DNA from: JAQUOA01 sp037443785
GTDB taxonomy: Bacteria; Bacteroidota; Ignavibacteria; UBA10030; UBA8401
NCBI GenBank assembly: GCA_037443785.1
Contig: JBBINR010000018.1
Coordinates: forward strand, 7,297 to 71,296
DNA: 64,000 bases
Reading direction: 5' to 3'
The notes below the pieces were generated by a model. That model was not told the origin of the DNA. It saw only the letters and a program-made list of their open reading frames with translations, and did not search any database. The translations under genes and the position numbers were made by a program. Below are positions 52,152 through 61,881 of this stretch, one piece after another. Numbering within the stretch: the first letter of the stretch is position 1; each line of letters opens with the position of its first letter.

Positions 52152-54263
52152 CTATTGTTTCACTTTGATATCAGTGCCAAGCCGTTGAAGATACCCGATG
52201 AGTGCAATGATCTCTTTATTCGATTCGGCAGGAACTTTATTGCGTTGAAGGTCTGCAGCGATTGAATCCGCTTGCACTTGTAAAATTTCATTCGCTGTTA
52301 CGTCGAACCCTTTAGGATACGGAACACCGAGCGCTTGCATTGTTCTAATCTTTGCTGCTGTTGATGCAGTATCGATATCTTGAGTTAATAGCCATGGATA
52401 TGGAGGCATAATTGAACCCGGCGACATTGATCGTGGATTTTCCATGTGGAAATAATGCCATAGGTTCGGATATTTTCCGCCGACTCTGTGTAAATCTGGT
52501 CCGGTTCTTCTCGATCCCCATAAGAATGGATGATCATACACGTACTCACCGGCTTTAGAATATTCTCCAAAGCGTTCAGTTTCAGATCGAAATGGCCGAA
52601 CCATTTGTGAATGGCAATTGTTGCATCCCTCTCGTATGTAGATATCTCTTCCCTGCAATTCAAGCGGTGTATAGGGACGTACCGAAGCGATCGTCGGGAT
52701 ATTTGATTTTATCATAAACGTCGGAACCAATTCAATCATCCCTCCGATGGCAACCGCAACAAAAGCAAGCAATGCAAATTGAATCGGTCTCTTTTCAAGC
52801 ATCTTATGGAAAGTTTCTTTTGAACTGAGTTCGGCTTTTTGGAGTGCAGGGGCTTCAGTCTCTTCGTTAGCAAGAAACGATCCTTGCTTCGCTGTTTTCA
52901 CAAGATTATACGCCATAACAATAACGCCAGTAAAATACAGCAAACCTCCGAATGCGCGAATCATATGCATCGGAATAATTTGCAATGTCGTTTCGAGAAA
53001 ATTCGGATATTGCAGTGTTCCCATTGGTGTAAATTGTTTCCACATCAACGTTTGAGTTAAACCTGCCCAATACATCGACGAGACATAAAAAACGATACCC
53101 AGTGTACCAATCCAGAAATGGAAGTTTGCCATCTTTTTAGAATATAATTCTGTCCGGTACAGCTTAGGAACGAGATAATAAAACATTCCAAATGTCAGAA
53201 ATCCGTTCCAACCCAATGCACCGACGTGAACATGTGAAACAATCCAGTCAGTATAATGCATTAACGCATTGAAGTTTTTCAGCGACAGCATTGGCCCTTC
53301 AAATGTAGCCATTCCATATGCGGTAACGGCAACAACCATAAATTTCAGCACCACATCTTCCCTTACTTTATCCCACGCACCACGCAATGTCAGCAGTCCA
53401 TTGATCATGCCGCCCCACGATGGAGCAATCAGCATGATTGAAAAAACTGTACCGAGAGATTGCGCCCAATCCGGAAGAGCCGTATATAATAGATGGTGAG
53501 GTCCTGCCCAGATGTAAATAAAAATCAGCGCCCAAAAATGAACAATGGAAAGACGGTACGAATACACCGGGCGATTTGCCGCTTTCGGCAGAAAGTAATA
53601 CATCAATCCGAGATACGGTGTTGTTAAAAAGAATGCAACAGCATTATGTCCATACCACCACTGCACAAGTGCATCCTGAACACCGGCATACAACGAATAA
53701 CTTTTTAAGAATGAAACAGGAAGTTCGAGAGAGTTCACAATATGAAGCATTGCAACAGTAACAATTGTGGCAATATAAAACCATACGGCTACATAGATAT
53801 GCTTTTCGCGTCGTTTAATAATTGTTCCAAACATATTGATCGCAAAAACAACCCAGATCAATGTAATTGCAATGTCTATCGGCCACTCAAGTTCAGCGTA
53901 TTCTTTGCTTGTCGTAATTCCGAGAGGAAGTGTTATTGCGGCGGAAAGAATAATCAATTGCCATCCCCAAAAGTGAATTCTACTCAGCAGATCGCTGAAC
54001 ATGCGCGCCTTTAATACACGCTGCATTGAATAATACACGCCAGCAAAAATCGCGTTGCCGACAAAAGCAAAAATTACTGCATTTGTATGTAGAGGACGAA
54101 TTCGACCAAATGTGATATACTGAATGCCGGCATTTAATTCTGGCGTAAATATTTGAGATGCGACTATAATGCCGACAAGCATCCCTACAATAGCAAAAAC
54201 AACGGATGCGATTGTGAAATCTCGTACGATTCTATTATCGTAACTAAATTTCTGAACCTCCAT
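52152..54263 (-). CDS. Fused cbb3 oxidase subunits I and II (CcoN-CcoO)
   Basis: A 703-residue fusion. The CcoN part (about 1-475) has 12 membrane helices with the heme/CuB histidines (RPLHTNAVIFAF, WYGHNAVAF, HHLLYT, HVHVGALGW). The CcoO part (about 495-703) has one helix and a heme c motif CNNCH (547-551), with a Met ligand in SMSPGSIMP. It reduces oxygen to water with high affinity and pumps protons. The fusion is one continuous frame with no internal stop. It is led by ccoI and ccoS. Confidence 0.94.
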   Translation of the reverse strand: MEVQKFSYDNRIVRDFTIASVVFAIVGMLVGIIVASQIFTPELNAGIQYITFGRIRPLHTNAVIFAFVGNAIFAGVYYSMQRVLKARMFSDLLSRIHFWGWQLIILSAAITLPLGITTSKEYAELEWPIDIAITLIWVVFAINMFGTIIKRREKHIYVAVWFYIATIVTVAMLHIVNSLELPVSFLKSYSLYAGVQDALVQWWYGHNAVAFFLTTPYLGLMYYFLPKAANRPVYSYRLSIVHFWALIFIYIWAGPHHLLYTALPDWAQSLGTVFSIMLIAPSWGGMINGLLTLRGAWDKVREDVVLKFMVVAVTAYGMATFEGPMLSLKNFNALMHYTDWIVSHVHVGALGWNGFLTFGMFYYLVPKLYRTELYSKKMANFHFWIGTLGIVFYVSSMYWAGLTQTLMWKQFTPMGTLQYPNFLETTLQIIPMHMIRAFGGLLYFTGVIVMAYNLVKTAKQGSFLANEETEAPALQKAELSSKETFHKMLEKRPIQFALLAFVAVAIGGMIELVPTFMIKSNIPTIASVRPYTPLELQGRDIYIREGCNNCHSQMVRPFRSETERFGEYSKAGEYVYDHPFLWGSRRTGPDLHRVGGKYPNLWHYFHMENPRSMSPGSIMPPYPWLLTQDIDTASTAAKIRTMQALGVPYPKGFDVTANEILQVQADSIAADLQRNKVPAESNKEIIALIGYLQRLGTDIKVKQ

Positions 54264-54294
54264 GTATAACCTCGTTAGTATAGTTTATGATTGA

Positions 54295-54450
54295 TTATTT
54301 TCGATTGTCTTTTTTCTCGTCAAAGAGGATGCGAATTGAAGGAGTATATTTGTCTTCATACTGCCCTGATTTCACAGACCATAAAAATGCCAACAGAAAT
54401 CCTACTGCCATCACAAAACTGCACAGCAACAAAACAATAATTACCGACAT
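54295..54450 (-). CDS. ccoS: cbb3 oxidase assembly protein CcoS
   Basis: A 51-residue protein with one membrane helix (about 3-25, VIIVLLLCSFVMAVGFLLAFLW) and a short charged tail with QYEDKYTP, typical of CcoS. It starts at the last base of the ccoI stop (overlap TAATG). It is needed to insert heme and copper into CcoN. Confidence 0.8.
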   Translation of the reverse strand: MSVIIVLLLCSFVMAVGFLLAFLWSVKSGQYEDKYTPSIRILFDEKKDNRK

Positions 54451-56855
54451 TATGAAAGCCCTCGAATCTTTGCAAATAATTTTGTTGTCACTGTCGTAAA
54501 CACAACAATGGTAATTGAGCTTAACGGCATCAATATTGCCGCAAGTACCGGAGAAAGTTTTCCCTGTACCGCAAAAAATAATCCTACAAAGTTATACAGG
54601 AATGAAAGAATAAAACTTGCAACAACGATTGCTTTGCTATCTCTTGCGAAAGTTATAAATGTCGAAAGTCTTGACAGGGAAGAACTATCCATGATAACAT
54701 CACATGATGGGGAGAAATTTGAAATATTTTCTGTCACGGCAATGCCGATATCGCTTTTCATTAATGCCCCGGCATCATTCAGCCCATCTCCTACCATAAT
54801 AACTTTCTTGCTATTTGTTTGTAGAGACTTGATATAATCATATTTATCGCTGGGCAGCTGATTGAATCGTAATTCAGTTTCCGGAGGAAATATTTTTTGC
54901 AACTGCACGCGTTCAGATTCATTGTCACCCGATATCACGGCAAACTTGAAAGAGCTTTTCAATGAACGAAGAATATCCTGCAGTCCTTCTTTATACGAAT
55001 TCACGATGGAAAAGTATCCTCTCACTTCGTCATTAATCGAAAGATATACTCGTGTTTCGTTTAATTTTTCCGAACGATGTATGCCGCCAATATATTGGCG
55101 AGATCCAAGTTTATAGTGAAATTCCTTTACACTCCCTCGAATTCCTTTCCCGAGTTCTTCAGAAAAATTATTAACATAAACGGTGTTCCCTGAGAATGAG
55201 TCGCCAATCAATCGGCTCAAAGGATGAATAGAATTTTTTGTCAGAGAAAGAACAGCATCAATCTCATCTTGACTGAGTTCCGGTCCATTAAAGACAATAG
55301 ACGATCTCTGTGCATGGGTAATTGTTCCGGTTTTATCAAATACCATTACCCGGGCTTGGGTCATCACTTCAACGACATGAATATTTTTGATGTAAAAATT
55401 ATTCCGGCCATAAATGCGCATTGCTGTTCCAAACGTAAATGGAATTGATATTGCAAGCGCGCATGGACAAGCCACAATCAATATTCCGGTAAAAGCATTG
55501 ACCGCCGTAAGCGTGTCAATTTGAATCCAATAGGCACCCACACTGCCGGCAATTGCCAAAATTGCCATCGTAAAATATTTGGCAACACCATTGGAAAGAT
55601 TTGATAAATGATGATCTGACTTTGATTCGTCATTAAAATTGTTCCATAACTGAGTTAAATAACTTTGCGAGACTTCTTTTACGACTTCAAGTTCAATCAC
55701 ACTGCCGACCTGCCTGCCTCCGGCATAAATCATTTCACCAAGTACTTTTCCAATTGAATTTGATTCACCTGTGACAAAGCTATAGTCGATAGATGCTTCG
55801 CCTCTCAGCAGCAGTCCATCGGTCGGAATAATTTCATTATTTCTGATGACAATCCTATCACCCTTCTTTAACGATGAAATTGAAACCGTCGTTTCTCTTC
55901 CCTCCTTTTTCACAATCACAGAGAGTGGGAAATATGATTTGTAGTTCCTTTCGAAATTCAATCGATCGTACGTTTTACTTTGAAATAATCTGCCAAGCAA
56001 TAAATAGAATAATAATCCGCAAAACGAATCGACAAAACCGGGACCCGTATGAGTCAGGATTTCATAAGCACTTCGTGTAAATAATAACACAATCCCCAAT
56101 GCAATCGGGACATCGATATTAATAACTTTCTTTTTTAATCCACCAACAGCGGAACGGAAATAATCGTAACTGCAGTAAAAAAAAACAGGAATACTGAGGA
56201 GCAAATTCAAATATGAAAATGTTTCGCGGAGTGTCTTTTCATTGGCATCAACGCCAAGATATTCGGGAAAACTGAACAACATGGCATTTCCAAAACAAAA
56301 TCCAGCAACACCGATTTTATAATACAACGATCTTGTCGTTTCACTCTCTACTTTTTTTTCAATCGCGTCCAAACGAAGTTCCGGATCATACCCAAGTGAT
56401 GTCAACAAAATTGCAATTTTCTTTAACGATGTTTTCGTATGGAGGAATGTTACGGTGAGTTGTTTCTTTAGAAAATCGACTCGCGATTGAAGAATACCAG
56501 AATCAAATTTATAGAGTTGCTCCAAAAGCCAGATACAGGAACTGCAGTGAATATTTGGGAGAGCGAGAGTTACTTTGCCTGTTTTTCCATCAGTAAAATT
56601 CAATAAGTTTCGTTGAACGGATTCTTCATCCAAAAAATCGAATCGTGAGACTTCAATTGCCGACGGAGAATTCCCGGGAGTCGATTGCAGAGTATAGTAG
56701 TTGCACATGTCGTTCTGTTCCAAAATCTCATAAACGACTTTGCAACCGGAACAACAAAATAGTTTTCCGTCGTGTTCAATTTGTTCACCACGCAGTGAAT
56801 CACCACAATGGTAACATTGCTGAACCGTATCTGTAATTTTAGGGGGAGTCTCCAT
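54450..56855 (-). CDS. ccoI: Copper-translocating P-type ATPase for cbb3 assembly (CcoI/FixI)
   Basis: An 801-residue P1B ATPase. The N-terminus has a cysteine cluster (CYHC 14-17, CCSGC 34-38) and a heavy-metal domain with CSSC (104-107). Then come membrane helices, the actuator TGES (362-365), the metal-channel CPC (463-465) and the phosphorylated Asp507 in DKTGT. It exports copper to the periplasm for the oxidase. It is first in the cco operon. Confidence 0.93.
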   Translation of the reverse strand: METPPKITDTVQQCYHCGDSLRGEQIEHDGKLFCCSGCKVVYEILEQNDMCNYYTLQSTPGNSPSAIEVSRFDFLDEESVQRNLLNFTDGKTGKVTLALPNIHCSSCIWLLEQLYKFDSGILQSRVDFLKKQLTVTFLHTKTSLKKIAILLTSLGYDPELRLDAIEKKVESETTRSLYYKIGVAGFCFGNAMLFSFPEYLGVDANEKTLRETFSYLNLLLSIPVFFYCSYDYFRSAVGGLKKKVINIDVPIALGIVLLFTRSAYEILTHTGPGFVDSFCGLLFYLLLGRLFQSKTYDRLNFERNYKSYFPLSVIVKKEGRETTVSISSLKKGDRIVIRNNEIIPTDGLLLRGEASIDYSFVTGESNSIGKVLGEMIYAGGRQVGSVIELEVVKEVSQSYLTQLWNNFNDESKSDHHLSNLSNGVAKYFTMAILAIAGSVGAYWIQIDTLTAVNAFTGILIVACPCALAISIPFTFGTAMRIYGRNNFYIKNIHVVEVMTQARVMVFDKTGTITHAQRSSIVFNGPELSQDEIDAVLSLTKNSIHPLSRLIGDSFSGNTVYVNNFSEELGKGIRGSVKEFHYKLGSRQYIGGIHRSEKLNETRVYLSINDEVRGYFSIVNSYKEGLQDILRSLKSSFKFAVISGDNESERVQLQKIFPPETELRFNQLPSDKYDYIKSLQTNSKKVIMVGDGLNDAGALMKSDIGIAVTENISNFSPSCDVIMDSSSLSRLSTFITFARDSKAIVVASFILSFLYNFVGLFFAVQGKLSPVLAAILMPLSSITIVVFTTVTTKLFAKIRGLS

Positions 56856-56993
56856 TTATATCCGTCTACTTACAAAACAACTTTAATGCCAAACGGGGAA
56901 ACAATAAAAATGGATTGATTTAGCTGAAATACAAAATGGTTTTCTTACGTGTGCAAACGAAGAATGATACATTCTCACAGTTAAGAACAGTTT

Positions 56994-57830
56994 TTAAAAC
57001 AATTCAATCGGAGGAATATTTGGAATAATTCCTTTTTCATTTCCTAACTTAAAAAGTAATTCGAGAGCCTTTTTCCCCTTCTCTCCCATATCTATTGTTA
57101 ACTCGCTGACATACATCTTTACGAATTTTTCCCCGAGTTTATAATCGATTCCTCTTCCCCACTTCATTGCATAAGGAACAGATTCAGATTGATGAGTATA
57201 TCCGTAGTGGATACTTTCTTTTAATCCCTTCGAAAGTTTACGTGCAAGTTCTTCACCAAGATCTTTTCTTACAACATCCAATCCAAGTGGTAAGGGCAAT
57301 CCTTTTGTATAGTTTTCCCAAAATTCTCCAAAATCCAAAATTTTGTGAAAACCTTCTGCAGAATATGTCAATTGCCCTTCATGAATCAATAAGCCGGCAT
57401 CAAATTCACCGGAGTTTACACGATCCATAATTTCATCGAACGGAATATCTACGTTGGTTATTCCTTCAGTAAAAATTTTAAAGAGAAGCGTCGCGGTGGT
57501 GAGTTTCCCTGGCGTTGCAACCTTTTTCCCCTTAAGTTCTTCGAGTGTTTTATACTTTTTGGATACAATCACTGGCCCATATCCTTCACCCATGCTTGCC
57601 CCAGTCACCATGATCCAATATTTATCGGCAACATAAGGAAACGTGTGAGCCGAAATAGCCGTCACTTCCAATTCGCCTTTCATAGCTCGAACATTCAATG
57701 ATTGAATATCCTCGAGCATATGTTCGATCTTAATTCCTTCTAATTTTACTTTTTCACTCGCAAGTCCATAAAACATAAAAGCATCATCAGGATCAGGACT
57801 ATGTCCAACTTTTATTACTTGTTCTGTCAT
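56994..57830 (-). CDS. mqnD: 1,4-dihydroxy-6-naphthoate synthase (MqnD-like)
   Basis: A 278-residue protein of the periplasmic-binding-like MqnA/MqnD fold with GHSPDPDDAFMFYGLA near the N-terminus, VTAISAHTFPYVADKYWI and KVATPGKLTTATLL. MqnD makes 1,4-dihydroxy-6-naphthoate in the futalosine route to menaquinone. It lies 3 nt after ubiE/menG, which acts later in the same pathway. A solute-binding role is possible but less likely. Confidence 0.75.
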   Translation of the reverse strand: MTEQVIKVGHSPDPDDAFMFYGLASEKVKLEGIKIEHMLEDIQSLNVRAMKGELEVTAISAHTFPYVADKYWIMVTGASMGEGYGPVIVSKKYKTLEELKGKKVATPGKLTTATLLFKIFTEGITNVDIPFDEIMDRVNSGEFDAGLLIHEGQLTYSAEGFHKILDFGEFWENYTKGLPLPLGLDVVRKDLGEELARKLSKGLKESIHYGYTHQSESVPYAMKWGRGIDYKLGEKFVKMYVSELTIDMGEKGKKALELLFKLGNEKGIIPNIPPIELF

Positions 57831-57833
57831 GTG

Positions 57834-58523
57834 TTATTTTACTCCGGAATAAATTGTAGCAATACCAAATGTTAATCGTTTTTCGTTCAGGTCGGAAAAT
57901 CCAGCTGTTTGTAAGCGAAGGAGAAAATTCTTTCCTTCGGGAAATTTCATCACAGTATCAGGAAGATATTGATACGCTTCTTTATCCTTTGAAATCAGCC
58001 GACCAACAAACGGAAGCACGTTTTTAAAGTAGAAAAAATACAGTTGTTTGAAAGGGAATGACCGCGGCTTTGAAAATTCCAGCACAATAATTTTTCCACC
58101 ATTTCGCACTACACGATACATCTCCGAAAGCCCTTTATCGAGGAATTCGAAATTGCGTGCTCCAAAAGCAACGATAGCAGCATCAAAATGATTATTTTCA
58201 AACTTCAGATTTTCGGCTTCGCCGCTTTCGAGTCGTATCGTATCGGTCAGTTTTTTTTGTCGAATTTTGCCCCTGCCTATTTCAAGCATCGATTCAGAAA
58301 TATCGACCCCTACAACTTCAACGGGATTTAACCGTGTAGTTGCAATTGCAAAATCGGCAGTTCCAGTCGCAACATCCAAAATTCGCTTCGGTTGTATATC
58401 CGAAAGAATTTCAACGGCTTTTCTCCTCCAATAAAGATCTATGCCACCACTCAAGAGATGATTCAGCAAATCGTAACGATAAGCAATATTATTAAACAGC
58501 GAGCGAACGTATTCTTTTTCCAT
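57834..58523 (-). CDS. ubiE: Demethylmenaquinone methyltransferase
   Basis: A 229-residue SAM-dependent methyltransferase with AYRYDLLNHLLSGGIDLYWRRK, the SAM loop ILDVATGTADFAIA, VVGVDISESMLEIG and the family-typical VLEFSKPRSFPFKQLYFFYFKNVLPFVG split over the middle. It adds the final methyl in menaquinone (MenG). It precedes mqnD. Confidence 0.94.
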   Translation of the reverse strand: MEKEYVRSLFNNIAYRYDLLNHLLSGGIDLYWRRKAVEILSDIQPKRILDVATGTADFAIATTRLNPVEVVGVDISESMLEIGRGKIRQKKLTDTIRLESGEAENLKFENNHFDAAIVAFGARNFEFLDKGLSEMYRVVRNGGKIIVLEFSKPRSFPFKQLYFFYFKNVLPFVGRLISKDKEAYQYLPDTVMKFPEGKNFLLRLQTAGFSDLNEKRLTFGIATIYSGVK

Positions 58524-58626
58524 AAAAACTGCTTAAATATACGAAAAGTGTCACGAACATCCAATGGATTCATATGAATGAAAATCGTTTAAAAAATAAT
58601 ACATTCGCAACAAGAAGGAATAATCT

Positions 58627-59061
58627 TTATTCAGCTTCAAAGTCGTCAAATTTTCGTTTCCGAAACGTTTTAATCTCACCTTTTTTTTTCTTCTTTTGTA
58701 TTCTTCTATTTTTCGATGCCGTAGTGTGTTTGGTTGGAATCCTGTCCTTTCCCACGTGAGATGCGTCTTCGATCATTTCAAATAATTTCCTCAACGCATT
58801 CTTTTTGTTTTGCCACTGACTCCGGGACTCTTGAGAAATGAGATGAAGTTTTCCTTGTACATCTAATCGAGATGCAAGCTTTTGCTGCAATTGATCTTTT
58901 ATTTCATCAGGACATTCAAACACTGCAACATCAACAATCAATTCAACTTTTGTTGAAACTTTATTAACATTCTGTCCTCCCTTGCCGCTGCTTCGGGAAT
59001 AACGGAATTCGATCGATGATTCAGGGATAATAATATTATTTTTGAGTCGAAATAATTCCAT
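58627..59061 (-). CDS. arfB: ArfB-like peptidyl-tRNA hydrolase/release factor
   Basis: A 144-residue protein with the release-factor catalytic GGQ (28-30) in YSRSSGKGGQNVNKV and a long basic tail (RRIQKKKKKGEIKTFRKRKFDDFEAE) that enters the mRNA channel of stalled ribosomes. It rescues ribosomes lacking a stop codon. The start at 59061 gives family length; an upstream frame runs through the terminator and fabI end. Confidence 0.9.
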   Translation of the reverse strand: MELFRLKNNIIIPESSIEFRYSRSSGKGGQNVNKVSTKVELIVDVAVFECPDEIKDQLQQKLASRLDVQGKLHLISQESRSQWQNKKNALRKLFEMIEDASHVGKDRIPTKHTTASKNRRIQKKKKKGEIKTFRKRKFDDFEAE

Positions 59062-59074
59062 GAAGATCACATGA

Positions 59075-59110
59075 GCATAAATAAAAATACCGCCACAAAA
59101 GGCGGTATTT
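59075..59110 (-). terminator. Terminator after the enoyl-ACP-reductase-like gene
   Basis: AAATACCGCC (59085-59094) and GGCGGTATTT (59101-59110) pair across a 6-nt loop and are followed on the minus strand by a T-rich run. Confidence 0.85.
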
Positions 59111-59131
59111 AAAAGCACAACACATACACTG

Positions 59132-59965
59132 TTACGGTATCGGATTATCGCCAATGAATTCGACAACATCTTCCCCGCCATCAACGCCGATTGTGTTTCC
59201 AGAAATAAAGTAGGCATCTTCATGCGTCAGCAACGAAATGGCTTTGGCAACCGCCTCCGGTGTTGTCAGTGTAAGAGACGGATTTTTCGAGATAGCGATA
59301 TTGATCATCTTTGTGTTTCCGGGAATTTTACGAAGAGCCGCCGTATCCGTAACACCTGCCATAATTGCATTGCATGTAATGCCATAGGGGCCAAGTTCAA
59401 GGGCAAGTTGACGAATGTACGATTCTGATGCAGCTTTCGCAGCAGAGACTGCTCCATAATCCGGGAACTGAGAATGACCGCCGGAACTGGTCATTGTATA
59501 AATTCTTCCACCCTTTTTCATTAAACCGCCATTGAAAACTGCTTGCGTCCAATAAACAAGTGCATTGGCCATTACATCCATCGTCATTTCGATTTGCGCC
59601 TGAGTCAACTGATTTTTTGGATCTTTTGCAATAAAAGGTTTCAATGAGCCAAACGCTAATGAGTGCATCAATACTTTCACGTTTGATTCCGGCAACGTAA
59701 ATTCTTTTGTCAGCGTTTCAATAATTTCTTTTCGTTTTTCTGCATCAGTAGCATTGACGTTAAAAAACTTTGTTTTCACACCCTGCGCTTCGCAATCAGC
59801 TTTTACTTTTTCAGCATTGGGAATTGTTGCTGCACGGTCAAAGTGAACACCGCATATATTCATGCCATGTTTAGCCAGTTCAACGGCTGTAGCACCGCCA
59901 AATCCGCTAGATGCTCCAAGAATAATAGCCCAATCTGTTTTTTTAAACCGATAATCAACTGACAC
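59132..59965 (-). CDS. Enoyl-ACP reductase-like SDR
   Basis: A 277-residue SDR. The cofactor loop GASSGFGGA is of classical type, but the active site reads DYGAVSAAKAASESY, a Tyr-x6-Lys spacing as in FabI/FabL enoyl-ACP reductases. ALVYWTQAVFNGGLM and LTHEDAYFISGNTIGVDGGEDVV support membership of this group. It would complete a fatty acid elongation cycle. No other fab genes are close, so substrate is inferred. Confidence 0.78.
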   Translation of the reverse strand: MSVDYRFKKTDWAIILGASSGFGGATAVELAKHGMNICGVHFDRAATIPNAEKVKADCEAQGVKTKFFNVNATDAEKRKEIIETLTKEFTLPESNVKVLMHSLAFGSLKPFIAKDPKNQLTQAQIEMTMDVMANALVYWTQAVFNGGLMKKGGRIYTMTSSGGHSQFPDYGAVSAAKAASESYIRQLALELGPYGITCNAIMAGVTDTAALRKIPGNTKMINIAISKNPSLTLTTPEAVAKAISLLTHEDAYFISGNTIGVDGGEDVVEFIGDNPIP

Positions 59966-60034
59966 GGAATTGTTCCTTTACTTAGTGATACATAATGTGC
60001 AAACAAAAATACAAAGTTTTCACGGAAAATCAAA

Positions 60035-61870
60035 TCATTCTACAGTGACACTTTTTGCCAGATTTCGCGGCTGATCGACATTACATCCCCGTTTCACGGC
60101 AATGTAGTACGACAACAATTGCAATGGAATAACATTAATGATTGGCGAAAGCAAATCAACCGTTTGCGGTACTTTGATAACATGATCGGCAAGAGAAGAT
60201 ATATGCGTATCATCTTCATTAGCAATAGCAATCACTTTACCTTTTCGTGCTTTTACTTCCTGGATATTCGAAATGACTTTCTCATACGTATTATCTTTTG
60301 TCGCAATTACAATGACCGGCATATTTTCGTCAATCAATGCAATTGGACCATGCTTCATTTCTGCAGCGGGATATCCTTCTGCATGAATATAAGAAATCTC
60401 CTTTAGCTTCAATGCGCCTTCTAAGGCTACAGGAAAATTATATCCCCTGCCGAGATATAAAAAGTTTGAAACATTTTTAAATTCTTCGGCAATCTTTTCA
60501 ATTTCAATTGTATTATTGAGAATTGTTTGAACTTTTTCAGGAAGGTCAAGCAATTCTTTACAGATAATTTTCCCCTGTTCAAGACTCAAAGTTCCTCGTT
60601 GTCGGGCAATCAATAAGGTAACAAGTGATAAAACAATAAGCTGCGATGTAAATGCTTTCGTTGAAGCAACTCCAATTTCCGGTCCGGCGTGAATGTATAC
60701 TCCACCCTGGCTTTCGCGTGCGATTGTGCTACCGACAACATTGCATATTCCTAGAACCGATGCTCCTTTTTGCTTTGCTTCGCGAAGAGCTGCTAATGTA
60801 TCTGCTGTTTCACCGCTTTGACTAATCAGAAAAAGAACATCGTTAGGTTTAATAATCGGATTCCGATATCGAAACTCGGATGCATATTCAACTTCAACAG
60901 GAACTTTCGCATACTGTTCAAGCATATACTCACCGACTAATCCGGCATGCCACGACGTTCCGCAGGCAGTGATGATAATGCGCTGCGCATTTTCAAGAAG
61001 GAGCATTACATCGCCCAACCCGCTTAATTTCGAATTCCCTTCTTCAATTAATACACGTCCACGCATTGCATTTCGAATCGTTTCCGGCTGCTCCATAATT
61101 TCTTTCAGCATGAAATGATCGAATCCGCTTTTTTCTATTTCTTCAATCTCAATGGTTACTTCCTGTACCCGCTTGATCGTTTCTTTGTTATCGATCGTTT
61201 TTGTTTCAAAATTATCTGCCGTAAGCACTGCTATTTCACCATCTTCAAGATACACCACCTGACGAGTGTATTGGATGATTGCCGCCGCATCAGAAGCAAC
61301 AAAATGTTCATGGTCGCCGACACCAATAATCAGCGGACTGCCTTTTCTGGCAACAACAATTTTTTCAGGCTCCTGGGAGGAAACGACAGCAATTCCATAT
61401 GTACCGTCAACTTGACGCAATGCAAGCCGAACTGCCGTTTCGAGATCGCCCGAGAATTTTTTCATCTCCGAAATTAAATGAACGAGCGCTTCAGTGTCTG
61501 TTGCAGAAAAAAATTTGTAACCGCTCTTTTCAAGTTTTGTTCGGATCGCATGGTAGTTTTCGATAATTCCGTTATGGATTAACGCAATAGTCCCTTCATT
61601 ATTCATATGCGGGTGCGCGTTAATATCGCTCGGTTCTCCATGCGTCGCCCAACGCGTGTGACCAATTCCCACCGATGCGCTAAATTTATCTGCACCGGCA
61701 ACTTTTTCTAGTTCAGCAACTTTGCCGACTTTCTTTTTAACGAGCAGAGCCCCCTTGTTCATCACGGCAATTCCGGCAGAATCATAACCGCGGTATTCCA
61801 ACCGCTTCAATCCATCGATGATAATTGGAAGTGCATTTTTTGACCCGATATATCCGACTATTCCGCACAT
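60035..61870 (-). CDS. glmS: Glucosamine-6-phosphate synthase (isomerizing)
   Basis: A 611-residue enzyme with an N-terminal glutaminase domain whose nucleophile is Cys2 (MCGIVGYIG), with VGIGHTRWATHGEPS. Two SIS domains follow (TACGTSWHAGLV, SQSGETADTLAAL), ending in the typical RGCNVDQPRNLAKSVTVE. It makes glucosamine-6-phosphate for peptidoglycan and LPS. It follows the YfiH gene by 11 nt. No leader or ribozyme-like element is visible before it. Confidence 0.96.
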   Translation of the reverse strand: MCGIVGYIGSKNALPIIIDGLKRLEYRGYDSAGIAVMNKGALLVKKKVGKVAELEKVAGADKFSASVGIGHTRWATHGEPSDINAHPHMNNEGTIALIHNGIIENYHAIRTKLEKSGYKFFSATDTEALVHLISEMKKFSGDLETAVRLALRQVDGTYGIAVVSSQEPEKIVVARKGSPLIIGVGDHEHFVASDAAAIIQYTRQVVYLEDGEIAVLTADNFETKTIDNKETIKRVQEVTIEIEEIEKSGFDHFMLKEIMEQPETIRNAMRGRVLIEEGNSKLSGLGDVMLLLENAQRIIITACGTSWHAGLVGEYMLEQYAKVPVEVEYASEFRYRNPIIKPNDVLFLISQSGETADTLAALREAKQKGASVLGICNVVGSTIARESQGGVYIHAGPEIGVASTKAFTSQLIVLSLVTLLIARQRGTLSLEQGKIICKELLDLPEKVQTILNNTIEIEKIAEEFKNVSNFLYLGRGYNFPVALEGALKLKEISYIHAEGYPAAEMKHGPIALIDENMPVIVIATKDNTYEKVISNIQEVKARKGKVIAIANEDDTHISSLADHVIKVPQTVDLLSPIINVIPLQLLSYYIAVKRGCNVDQPRNLAKSVTVE

Positions 61871-61881
61871 AAGAAATTTCC

